Positions 16,346 to 25,618 of a stretch of DNA of 42,941 bases are shown here, piece by piece. Position 1 is the stretch's first letter. Every line of letters starts with the position of its first letter. The stretch is taken from positions 1-42,941 of the forward strand of contig CADBXK010000005.1 in assembly GCA_902798695.1 (NCBI GenBank). The letters run 5' to 3'. The position numbers and the translations under genes were made by a program. This stretch comes from Oscillospiraceae bacterium. GTDB lineage: Bacteria; Bacillota; Clostridia; Oscillospirales; Ruminococcaceae. Below the pieces are notes generated by a model, which worked only from the letters and a program-made list of their open reading frames with translations, did not search any database and was not told where the DNA came from.

Positions 16346-16501
16346 ATATTTTTCAAAAATTTTATTTTTTTTTGTTAATACTATTCTTATATGTATATAA
16401 ATTTTTGATTAATTTCATATTTATATAATTTTTGTTCGGATTTTTATAAAAAGTAATAAACAACACATTTCAAAAATCATCAGAAAGGAATGGGTGTTAT
16501 T

Positions 16502-19500
16502 ATGAAATCTAAACTAATAGTTAACATTAAAAAATTAATATCAATTTTAATTTGTGCAACAATAATATCTTCCACACTTCCCGCTAACTTATTAAACTAT
16601 GTGGTTTTTGCAGAAAATGAACCCATATATGTTTCGGATTTTTATGAACTAAAAAACGCAGTGAATAATGCAAATAATGGAGATACAATAATTTTAACAT
16701 CTACCATAGAAGTGCCAAATTCTGCTACAGCGATAGAATCAAACTATCATTGCGTATTGAACTGCTCAAAAAATATAACGATAAAGAGCCCGTCTGACCA
16801 AACATATACAATAAATCACAGAAGTCCAGATGGCCTTTTATCGATACATGGCGGATGTACAGTTAATTTTGAAAACATAGTTTGTGACTTCGGTAGAACT
16901 AATAATAATAGCAATTTCGATGTAAATAATACTTTAATAAAAGTATATGGTGGTAGTACATTAAATATAAAATCAACAACCTTACAAAATGCATATGTAC
17001 AAAGTGGAAGTCCAATATATTGCGACAACAGTAATATAAATATAGATCAAAGCAGTAATATTACAAATGTACACACACCATATGGCGGAGTAATATACGC
17101 AAAAACTAGCACAGTAAATCTTAATGGAACAATTCAAAATTGTAGCGCACATAATGGTGGAGCTATATATGCCGAACATTCAAATATATTGCTAAGCGGA
17201 ACAATATCAAACTGTTCTGCTAATGAACATGGTGGTGCAATATATTCAGAATGGTCAACTGTAACACAAAATGGAGGAACGATAGCAAACTGTTCCGCCA
17301 TAAAAAATGGTGGGGCCATATTTTTAAAGAGCGGTGATACATTTACACAAAATAGCGGAACAATATCAAACTGTTCTGCTAATGAACATGGTGGTGCAAT
17401 ATATTCATACTGGTCAACTGTAACACAAAATGGAGGAACGATAGCAAACTGTTCTGCCATGCAAAACGGTGGAGCCATATGTATGGACAATGGAGGTACA
17501 TTACAAGCTAAAGGAATAATTGAAAATTGTGAAGCTAATAAACCTAACTCACAGCAATCACAAAGTGGATATGGCGGGGGAGCTATATATGCAGACAGTG
17601 TAAATCAAATATCAGTAGATCACCTGACAATTAATCATTGTAATGCTTTAAATGGTGGTGCAATATATTTACGCGCTAGTTGTATAGACATTTCTAACTC
17701 TCAAATTATTAATTGTACATCTACCTCAACTAACGCATCTGACAGCGGTGGTGGAGCTATCTTTATGTTTGGTGCTGGAACATCTACAATAAATAACTCA
17801 ACAATATCCGACTGTTCTTCTTCTACCGACGGTGGTGCTATATACGTAAACGGTTCTGGCCACACATATTGTAATGATACCATTATAACTAACTGTTATG
17901 CTGCCAGAAATGGAGGAGGTATTTGTAATGCCCCTTCATCAGATTTGACAATCTATAGTGGTGAAATTTCTGGATGTTATTCAAGTGATACAAACGGTAA
18001 AGGAAACGCAGTATATAACGGCTGGAGTTGTCACACTTACATTATCAACGCAAACACTGGTTTATTTTCAATCACTGTTCCAGGAAATGCTTTAGGTACA
18101 GATAATAGTAAAGAAATAATTAACTATGATGGTATATATTATGAAAATATACATGATGCAACAACAGCGTCACAAATAATATTGCGTACAGTAACATTTG
18201 ACCCTAATGGTGGTGTTGATAGCCATGAAGTTACTCCAATATTTGACCCCATATACATCAAATCTGGAGAAACTTTAGGCGATTTGCTTCCAGTTGGTTT
18301 AACTAAAAATGGTGTTGCTCTATCTAAATGGACTGACGAAGACAATAACACAATAACATCAACTACACCTATTACTAGTGATCTTAATTTAACAGCTCAA
18401 TATATACCTTTAACTCCTCAAATCACATTAACAAGTTTGACTAAAGCAGATGAAACCCCATATACCGCTGGAGATTGGTCCAACAAAAATATTAACTTAG
18501 TTTACAACGTTTCATCAACAACATCCGCTATAAATCCCGACCAATACAAAATATCTATTGATGGCGGAACAACATTTACCGACATAGTTACCTCTAATCT
18601 ATTACAAATAAACCAATTAGATGCTTCAAATTTATCTTTTACTATTTTACAAGACGGAGAATATAACATAGTAATTGAAGCATATGATATTGAAAATCGA
18701 CCTGGCCAATCAGAATCTGTTTCAGTTAAGGTAGACAAAATAAAACCAGATCCCGCAACAATAACCAGTTCTGAATATAGTAATAGCAGTACTCCAACTA
18801 TTTATGGAAAAGGAGAAAAAGGATGTACAATAACAGTAACTGACGAAAATAATAACATAATTGGAACTGCTATAGTAGATACAAATGGCGAATGGGAAAT
18901 AAGCGAACCTCTTTCGGAAGGCGAACACACCATATCTGTTGTTCAAACAGATCTTGCAGGAAACACATCTGAATCAACAAGTAAAACACTTGTTGTTGAC
19001 ACTACTCTACCAACCGGAACTATAAGTATAAAAAACAACCCTTTCAATACATTTTTAAATACTTTAACTTTCGGATTACTATTTAATGATACTACAAATG
19101 TTAAAATTACAGTAGAAGACACACCAAGTGGAATAAAAGAACTACAATATTTGAAAACTGATCAAGGATATTCATCTTTTTCAGAGATTCCTACAGGTGC
19201 TGACTGGCAAACTGCTGATCTGTCAAATGAAAATTCTGTATCATTCGATCTCAATATACCTGAAGAATTATTCAACGATAAGTTCTTTATATATGCTAAA
19301 ATAACAGATAATGCAAGCAATGTAACTTACATCCGCAGTGATGGCGTTATACTTTATACTGACAGTGCAATAACAACAGATGAAATAACATACACTAAAC
19401 CTAAAGCAGAAAATGAGGAATTATCTGTAATTTTAAATGGAAATACAATAGCTAATGTTGTCAATACAACTACTAATTACACATTACAAAAAGATCAAGA

Positions 19501-22500
19501 TTACACAATTGAAGATAGTAAAATTATTCTAAATTATAATTATCTTAACACATTAGTTGAAGATACGTATGAATTAGAAATTTCATTTACCCCAGCTGGA
19601 GAAACAAATATAGCAGAAGATGTAACTTTGCCCAAAGACACCGTAATACTATATGTTGAAAAATCCACTCAAGAATTACCTCAGGATAATGCAAAATTTA
19701 ATAACCTTAATTCATCATACACATACGGAGATGATCCTGGAATAATATCTTTAAATGGTGGTAACGGAACAGGTGCTATAACCTACGAAATAAAACCTGA
19801 TCCCAACAATCCAAATGTTGCAACTATAGACCAAAATACTGGAAAATTGAATATAATAGGAGCAGGAGTTTTTCAGGTAATTGCAACTAAAGCAGCTGAT
19901 GAAAATTACAAAGAGCTCCAAGTTACAAGCGATGTCATTACAGTTAATAAGCGTCCTGTAACCATAACCGGTATAGTTGCTAATTCAAAACCTTATGACG
20001 GCAATAACAATGCACAATTCAGCTCAAATAACGCTAAAATTGAAAACTTAGTAAATAATGACCAAATAACTATTAGCAACGGACATGCATCATTCGCTGA
20101 CGAAAATGCCGGAGACAATAAAACAGTATATTTTTCAGGTTTTTCAATTTTAGACTCATCTGGTAATACTCCTAAAAATTATGTTTTACAATCTCAGCCA
20201 GCAAGTGGTTATGCCAACATCACTCCTTTAGAAGTAACAATCACCGGCATTACTGTTGATGACAAACCTTATGATGGAAGCAGAAATGCAACCATAAAGA
20301 CAGATGGTGCTTCAATCAGCGGCAAACTTACTAATGATAATCTAGAGATTGTTACTGGTTCTGCAACTTTTTCTGATAAAAATGTTGGAGATGATAAAAC
20401 TGTAACTTTCTCGGGATTTGGATTAAGCGGTGATGATGCAAACAACTATTCTCTATCTGCTCAACCAGAGAATACTACTGCAGATATTTACACAAAAACC
20501 GCAATCATTAACATATCAATAAAAGATAAAGTATATGATGGAACAACAACTGCCGAGTTTGCCGAAGGATTTCCAAACACAGAAGGCTTCGTTGCTGGAG
20601 ACGACGTGCATTTAAATACTACTGGCACACCAGCTTTCTCTAATAAAAACTTTGGAGATAATAAATGGATAGTTCTTCCAAACTTTAGTTTAACTGGTGA
20701 TGATAAAGATAACTATACTTTAACTACTCAACCAATAAATGTAACCGCAAATATTACACGTAAGCCTTTAACAATAACTGACATTACTGCTAATGACAAA
20801 CCTTATGATGGAACATCCACAGCAACTTTCAATATATCTGTTGAAGGTAAAGTTGGTAATGAAGACGTATCGGTAAATATTGAATCTGCAACTTTTTCTG
20901 ATAAAAATGTTGGCCCAGGAAAAACTGTAACTTTCTCAGGATTCACATTGAGCGGAGCAGATCAAGATAACTATATCTTATCTAATCCACCAGAAAGTTC
21001 CACTGCAAATATTTACGCCAAACCTCTAACCATTTCAAACGTTAAAATAAAAGACAAACCATATGACGGCACAAATAATGCTGAATTGGACGGAAATCCA
21101 ACTATAAGTGGTTTTGTAGAAAATGATGATGTTCAATTAGTAAACGGAACACCAATTTTCTCCAGCACATATATTGGTCAAAACATACCCATTAGTTTTT
21201 CACCACCTTTCTCATTAAATGGTAATGATGCTTCTAACTATGTCATTTCTCAGCCAGAAAATGTTACTGCATCAATTTATACTCCTACTTCTTCACAAAT
21301 TAGTGCTCCAACATTAACTAAAGATAATAATGAACCTTATACTGCTGGAAGTTGGTCAAATAAAAATGTTACAGCATCTTATACAATTGAAAGTGGGTCA
21401 TTTCCAATAGATCCCACAAGAACTCAAATTTCTCTCGACAAAACAACTTTTGTCGATTTAACCAATGTTGATTCATCAAAAATACAAATTAATCAATCCG
21501 GTAGCTCAAATGTAAGTTTCACTATTTTACAAGACGGAGAATATAATGTACAAATAAAAATATTCGACCAACACGGCAACGCTAACACATCAAATTCCGT
21601 TTCAATTAAAATAGACAAAACAAAACCAGATTCTGTAACTATAGATAGCTCTGAATATAATAACAGCAGTACTCCAACAATTTCAGGAACAGGAGAACCA
21701 GGATGTATAATAACCATAACAGATGAAAACAATCATGAAATTGGAACTACCACTGTAGATGAAAATGGTGTGTGGCAAATCAGTAAGCCTATTCCAGAGG
21801 GCGAACACACAATATCTGTTGTTCAAACTGACGATGCAGGAAACTCATCTGAACCAGTAAGCAAAACACTTATTGTTGATACTACTCCTCCAACCGGAGT
21901 TATACGTATAAGAAATAATGATTTCAATACATTTTTAAATACTATAACTTTCGGATTACTGTTTAAAGAAACTACCACCGTTTCAATTTTAGCATCAGAC
22001 GACTATGTAGGTGAATCAAGTTCAGTAGTAATAAGTTTCGATGGTGAAGATCCACTTCCTCCAGTTCAAAATGACATCCCCGTAACTAGTGGAGTAAAAG
22101 AAATAAAATATTTAAAAACCGCCCAAGTTTATTCAAGTATCGCAGATATTCCTGCTGATGCTAACTGGCAAACTTCGGAACTACAAGAAGAATGTTATAT
22201 ATCATTTGACGTTGATTTTCCACCAAATCAATTAAACGATAAGTTCTTCATATATGCTAAAATAACTGATAAAGCTGACAATGTAACTTATCTACGTAGC
22301 GATGGTATTATCCTCTATACAGACAGTGCAATAGCAACAAATGAAATAACACATTTTAAACCTGAAGAAAATGATAAAGAATTGTTGGTAACTTTAAACG
22401 GAAATACAATAGCTAGTGTTGTTAATACAACTAACAATCAACCTTTAATCAAAAATGTTGATTACACAGTTGAAAATAATAAAATAATTTTAAGCCATGA

Positions 22501-25279
22501 ATATCTCAATAAATTAGAAGAAAACACCTATGGATTAGAAATTTCGTTTAACCCTGCTGGAGAAATAAATATAGTAGGATTTATTAACTTACCTACAAAT
22601 ACAGCTATTCTATATATTAAAAAATCTGATCAGGAATTATCGCCAGATGATGCAAAATTTAATAATCTTCAATCAGTATACACATACGGAGATGACGCTG
22701 GAACAATATCTTTAAATGGTGGCAGCGGAACAGGTGCCGTAACTTATAGCTCCAGTGATGAAGATGTTGCAATAATAAACTCAACTACAGGAGCCCTCAC
22801 TATAGTGGGAGCAGGAACTTTTCAGATAACTGCAACTAAAGCAGCTGATGAAAACTACAATTCTCTTACTGTAACAAGTAATGAAATCACTGTTAATCCA
22901 CGTCCTGTAACAATATCCGACATAGTTGTTAATTCAAGACCTTATAATGGAGACACAAGTGCAGAATTCAATATAACTAGTGCTCAAATACACAACTTAG
23001 TAAATAATGACCAACTATCTATTAGTCCTGGAAGTGCTTCATTCTCCGATAAAAATGTCGGTAACAACAAAGAAGTATATTTCTCAAATTTCGCAATTTT
23101 AGATTCATCTGGTAATGCCCCTAAAAATTATGTTTTACAATCTCAACCAGCAAATGGTTCTGCCAACATCACTCCTTTAGAAGTAACAATAACTAATGTT
23201 TCTGTTGATGATAAAGTATACAATGGAGATACCACCGCAAACATCGATATAACTGGTGCTTCAATCATGGGTAAAATTAGTACTGATAACCTAGAAATTG
23301 TTGCTGGTTCCGCAACTTTTTCCGATAAAAATGTTGGTACAGGAAAAACTGTAACTTTTACTGGATTTGGATTAAGCGGAAATGATGCAAACAACTATTC
23401 CCTCCCTGCTCAACCAGTAAATACTACTGCTAATATTTCTGCAAAAATTTTAAACATTAATTTCTCAATAAAAGATAAAGAATATGATGGAACAAAAAAT
23501 GCTCAATTCAATGGTCCAATTGATATGCCAATAGAAGACATGGCTGAAGGTGATAGCATATTGATAGCTACTATATATGTTCCACAATTCGACACTAAAG
23601 ATGTTGGAGAAAATAAATCCATATTTTTCCCTGGTTTTCATCTAGACGGATATGATAAAGATAACTATGTTTTATCTCAACCAGAAAACTTAACTGCTAG
23701 CATTAAACCTAAACCATTAAAAATAACTGGCATTACTGTTGATGATAAAGTGTACGATGGAGACACCACTGCAAAATTCTCCAAATCTAATATGTCTATT
23801 GAAGGTATAATCGACAACGAAAACGTATCAGTAGATATTCAATCTATCGCATTTGATGACAAAAACGTTGGTACGAACAAAACTGTAAGTTTTTCAGGAT
23901 TTTCATTAACCGGAAATGACAACAAAAACTATACCCTACCAGCTCATCCAGAAAATGCAACTGCTAATATTACTCCTTTACCAGTAACAATGACCAATGT
24001 CACTGCTTATAATAAGGTTTATGATGGAACTTTAAACGCAACTCCTAATATATCTAACGCTTCAATCAACGGTAAAATTGATGGTGATAAGCTAGAAATT
24101 GCTACTGGTTCTGCAACTTTTGCTAATAAAAATTTTGGATCTAACAAAGTTGTAACTTTCTCTGGATTTGAATTAAGTGGAGATGATGCAAACAACTATT
24201 CCCTATCTGCTCAACCAGAAAATTCTACTGCAAATATCTTCGCCAAACCTATAACCATTTCAAACATTAAAATAAAAGACAAAATACCTGATGGGACAAG
24301 AACCGCTGAATTCGAGAGAACTCCAACTCTAGAAGGCTTAGCCGATGGAGATGATGTTATATTAATTAATGGAACACCAATATTTACAACTTCTGCTGAA
24401 GGACAAAATATAGCAATTGAATTCGATCCTCCTTTTTCATTAGAAGGTGCAGATGCTTTAAATTATTATGTTATCCAGCCTGATAATATTTACGGTAATA
24501 TTACCTATCCATCAGACTCTCAAGCAGGTGATGGTTCCGAAAATCCAAATAACAACCACCCTGAAGATTCTACACCACCTGAAAATGAAACTGCCCCATC
24601 TGACGAAACTACTCCATCTGACGAAACTACTCCATCTGACGAAACTACTCCATCTGACGAAACTACTCCATCTGACGAAACTACTCCATCTGATACAAGT
24701 GACATAAACACTGATGATTCAGAAGAAGCTTTTGAAGCTGAAGACAGCGTAACAGGAATACGAGTATCCGCACCTAAAGGAGTGTTCCCAAGATGGTGTA
24801 GATTAATTGTTAGAGAAATGTATCCAAACACAACTGAATATGATGACAATTATGAAAACTTAGATGAGGAAAAAAGAAGCAAAATTGAACATGCTAAATT
24901 ATACGAAATATATATTATAAATCAGGATGGTCAAATTGTTCAACCAGACATATCTAAAGGACTAATAACAGTTGATGTTCCTGTCCCAAATGATTACGAT
25001 TTAGCTGATCTAGAAATTTACAGAATTAAAGAAGATGCTGATGACGATTTTGATGAAAGAGTTGTAGATATTAACAACAGAAATTATTGTGAATTCGAAA
25101 CCGATCACTTTAGTCCATACACTATGATCGATGAAAATACCCTAAACGATATAATTCAAACAATTCTTCCATATCTACTTCTACTTTTAATTCTACTATT
25201 CTTAATTTTATTAATAATTATATTGATAAAGAGAAAGAAAGACGAAGAGGAAGAGGAAGAAGCAAAACAACAACAATAA
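16502..25279 (+). CDS. Giant beta-helix/Ig/X2/YDG surface protein, copy 1 (2925 aa)
   Basis: A predicted secreted, membrane-anchored protein. The signal region is residues 1-37, with cleavage after VFA. A right-handed beta-helix (about 50-550) has repeated GGAIY and NCSA turns like Chlamydia Pmp and other GGAI proteins. An InlB/Flg_new-like repeat follows (about 560-635). Two copies of a module then occur (offset 2880 bp): Ig-like domain, Ig/Big domain with GxGExGC, a domain ending RSDGxILYTDS, an X2 module (LNGNTIAxVVN...DYT), a Big_2-like TYGD...ATKAADENY domain, and five or six YDG repeats (11 in total). A SDETTP linker, a terminal domain ending HFSPYTMID, a membrane helix and the tail KRKKDEEEEEE close it. 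There is no LPXTG or SLH motif. The start at 16502 is set by comparison with copies 4 and 5, which lack the ATG inside AAAGGAATG. The role is probably adhesion or polysaccharide binding. Confidence 0.9.
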   Translation: MKSKLIVNIKKLISILICATIISSTLPANLLNYVVFAENEPIYVSDFYELKNAVNNANNGDTIILTSTIEVPNSATAIESNYHCVLNCSKNITIKSPSDQTYTINHRSPDGLLSIHGGCTVNFENIVCDFGRTNNNSNFDVNNTLIKVYGGSTLNIKSTTLQNAYVQSGSPIYCDNSNINIDQSSNITNVHTPYGGVIYAKTSTVNLNGTIQNCSAHNGGAIYAEHSNILLSGTISNCSANEHGGAIYSEWSTVTQNGGTIANCSAIKNGGAIFLKSGDTFTQNSGTISNCSANEHGGAIYSYWSTVTQNGGTIANCSAMQNGGAICMDNGGTLQAKGIIENCEANKPNSQQSQSGYGGGAIYADSVNQISVDHLTINHCNALNGGAIYLRASCIDISNSQIINCTSTSTNASDSGGGAIFMFGAGTSTINNSTISDCSSSTDGGAIYVNGSGHTYCNDTIITNCYAARNGGGICNAPSSDLTIYSGEISGCYSSDTNGKGNAVYNGWSCHTYIINANTGLFSITVPGNALGTDNSKEIINYDGIYYENIHDATTASQIILRTVTFDPNGGVDSHEVTPIFDPIYIKSGETLGDLLPVGLTKNGVALSKWTDEDNNTITSTTPITSDLNLTAQYIPLTPQITLTSLTKADETPYTAGDWSNKNINLVYNVSSTTSAINPDQYKISIDGGTTFTDIVTSNLLQINQLDASNLSFTILQDGEYNIVIEAYDIENRPGQSESVSVKVDKIKPDPATITSSEYSNSSTPTIYGKGEKGCTITVTDENNNIIGTAIVDTNGEWEISEPLSEGEHTISVVQTDLAGNTSESTSKTLVVDTTLPTGTISIKNNPFNTFLNTLTFGLLFNDTTNVKITVEDTPSGIKELQYLKTDQGYSSFSEIPTGADWQTADLSNENSVSFDLNIPEELFNDKFFIYAKITDNASNVTYIRSDGVILYTDSAITTDEITYTKPKAENEELSVILNGNTIANVVNTTTNYTLQKDQDYTIEDSKIILNYNYLNTLVEDTYELEISFTPAGETNIAEDVTLPKDTVILYVEKSTQELPQDNAKFNNLNSSYTYGDDPGIISLNGGNGTGAITYEIKPDPNNPNVATIDQNTGKLNIIGAGVFQVIATKAADENYKELQVTSDVITVNKRPVTITGIVANSKPYDGNNNAQFSSNNAKIENLVNNDQITISNGHASFADENAGDNKTVYFSGFSILDSSGNTPKNYVLQSQPASGYANITPLEVTITGITVDDKPYDGSRNATIKTDGASISGKLTNDNLEIVTGSATFSDKNVGDDKTVTFSGFGLSGDDANNYSLSAQPENTTADIYTKTAIINISIKDKVYDGTTTAEFAEGFPNTEGFVAGDDVHLNTTGTPAFSNKNFGDNKWIVLPNFSLTGDDKDNYTLTTQPINVTANITRKPLTITDITANDKPYDGTSTATFNISVEGKVGNEDVSVNIESATFSDKNVGPGKTVTFSGFTLSGADQDNYILSNPPESSTANIYAKPLTISNVKIKDKPYDGTNNAELDGNPTISGFVENDDVQLVNGTPIFSSTYIGQNIPISFSPPFSLNGNDASNYVISQPENVTASIYTPTSSQISAPTLTKDNNEPYTAGSWSNKNVTASYTIESGSFPIDPTRTQISLDKTTFVDLTNVDSSKIQINQSGSSNVSFTILQDGEYNVQIKIFDQHGNANTSNSVSIKIDKTKPDSVTIDSSEYNNSSTPTISGTGEPGCIITITDENNHEIGTTTVDENGVWQISKPIPEGEHTISVVQTDDAGNSSEPVSKTLIVDTTPPTGVIRIRNNDFNTFLNTITFGLLFKETTTVSILASDDYVGESSSVVISFDGEDPLPPVQNDIPVTSGVKEIKYLKTAQVYSSIADIPADANWQTSELQEECYISFDVDFPPNQLNDKFFIYAKITDKADNVTYLRSDGIILYTDSAIATNEITHFKPEENDKELLVTLNGNTIASVVNTTNNQPLIKNVDYTVENNKIILSHEYLNKLEENTYGLEISFNPAGEINIVGFINLPTNTAILYIKKSDQELSPDDAKFNNLQSVYTYGDDAGTISLNGGSGTGAVTYSSSDEDVAIINSTTGALTIVGAGTFQITATKAADENYNSLTVTSNEITVNPRPVTISDIVVNSRPYNGDTSAEFNITSAQIHNLVNNDQLSISPGSASFSDKNVGNNKEVYFSNFAILDSSGNAPKNYVLQSQPANGSANITPLEVTITNVSVDDKVYNGDTTANIDITGASIMGKISTDNLEIVAGSATFSDKNVGTGKTVTFTGFGLSGNDANNYSLPAQPVNTTANISAKILNINFSIKDKEYDGTKNAQFNGPIDMPIEDMAEGDSILIATIYVPQFDTKDVGENKSIFFPGFHLDGYDKDNYVLSQPENLTASIKPKPLKITGITVDDKVYDGDTTAKFSKSNMSIEGIIDNENVSVDIQSIAFDDKNVGTNKTVSFSGFSLTGNDNKNYTLPAHPENATANITPLPVTMTNVTAYNKVYDGTLNATPNISNASINGKIDGDKLEIATGSATFANKNFGSNKVVTFSGFELSGDDANNYSLSAQPENSTANIFAKPITISNIKIKDKIPDGTRTAEFERTPTLEGLADGDDVILINGTPIFTTSAEGQNIAIEFDPPFSLEGADALNYYVIQPDNIYGNITYPSDSQAGDGSENPNNNHPEDSTPPENETAPSDETTPSDETTPSDETTPSDETTPSDETTPSDTSDINTDDSEEAFEAEDSVTGIRVSAPKGVFPRWCRLIVREMYPNTTEYDDNYENLDEEKRSKIEHAKLYEIYIINQDGQIVQPDISKGLITVDVPVPNDYDLADLEIYRIKEDADDDFDERVVDINNRNYCEFETDHFSPYTMIDENTLNDIIQTILPYLLLLLILLFLILLIIILIKRKKDEEEEEEAKQQQ
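17195..17454 (+). repeat. Two near-identical 101-bp direct repeats in the beta-helix
   Basis: Units 17195-17295 and 17354-17454 differ at about two bases and encode the same pair of GGAIY turns. The 159-bp offset is a multiple of three, so recombination between them would keep the frame. Confidence 0.85.
18415..24510 (+). repeat. Two large module repeats (offset 2880 bp) in copy 1
   Basis: The block Ig/Ig-Big/RSDG/X2/Big_2/YDGs at 18415-21295 is repeated at 21295-24510. Matching landmarks are AGCAGTACTCCAAC near 18785 and 21665. The second block carries six YDG units instead of five. Confidence 0.75.
24593..24700 (+). repeat. 18-bp tandem repeat, six units, encoding TPSDET
   Basis: Five complete units of ACTCCATCTGACGAAACT (the first begins GCC) and one degenerate unit form a proline/threonine/acidic stalk before the terminal domain. 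The units are identical in DNA, typical of a length-variable in-frame minisatellite. Confidence 0.9.
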
Positions 25280-25296
25280 TAATTTAACAAAAAATG

Positions 25297-25332
25297 AAAA
25301 AACGCTGGCCAAAAAGGTCAGTGTTTTTTATT
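25297..25332 (+). terminator. Terminator of surface gene copy 1
   Basis: Stem AAAAACGCTGGCC / GGTCAGTGTTTTT with two G-T pairs, 5-nt loop and a T-run. It is related in sequence to the terminators of copies 2 and 3. Confidence 0.85.
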
Positions 25333-25413
25333 TATAAATTTATATCTAAATATTTTCAAATAATTACTGATACCAAACAATTATTGCTATTTATATTCAT
25401 TTTTTTAATTTAA

Positions 25414-25488
25414 ATTAATATAAATTTAACAAAATTAATGTAACCTATACATTTGGTGTTGACATGTTTCGATAAATTTTGATATAAT
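25414..25488 (+). promoter_or_regulatory. Surface-gene promoter and 26-bp upstream element, copy 2
   Basis: The element at 25414-25439 begins and ends with ATTAAT around ATAAATTTAACAAA. After 19 bp comes TTGACA (25459-25464), an 18-nt spacer containing TTTCGAT and TATAAT (25483-25488). The leader to the ATG is about 125 nt. Confidence 0.8.
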
Positions 25489-25524
25489 CATCCATACAAT
25501 CGATATTTCTGGTTATTATTCACG

Positions 25525-25550
25525 ATAAAAATTGACGTTTACATTTTTAT
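25525..25550 (+). promoter_or_regulatory. Leader hairpin, copy 2
   Basis: ATAAAAAT and ATTTTTAT pair perfectly around a 10-nt loop, 37 nt after the -10 box, the same position as the copy 4 hairpin but with different bases. Confidence 0.5.
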
Positions 25551-25618
25551 GTCTTAACCTTTTTATATGCATATAACCAAAATATTCATTTAAACATCAG
25601 AAAGGAATGCATATTTTA

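Noticed and set aside
15865-16501. tRNA-Ser as attachment site of an island carrying the surface array
   Set aside because: No integrase, no duplicated tRNA 3' end and no att-like repeat are seen; the far end of the array is outside the window.
16490-16502. Upstream ATG starts for copies 1, 2 and 3
   Set aside because: These ATGs lie within or directly on the AAAGGAATG ribosome site and are absent from copies 4 and 5; the ATG 12-13 nt downstream is common to all.
24593-24700. Possible CRISPR array
   Set aside because: Units are 18 bp, contiguous, without spacers, and in frame within a protein; no cas genes are present.
24468-24707. Plus-strand frame with repeated KLLHLT
   Set aside because: It is the out-of-frame reading of the 18-bp repeat within surface protein copy 1.
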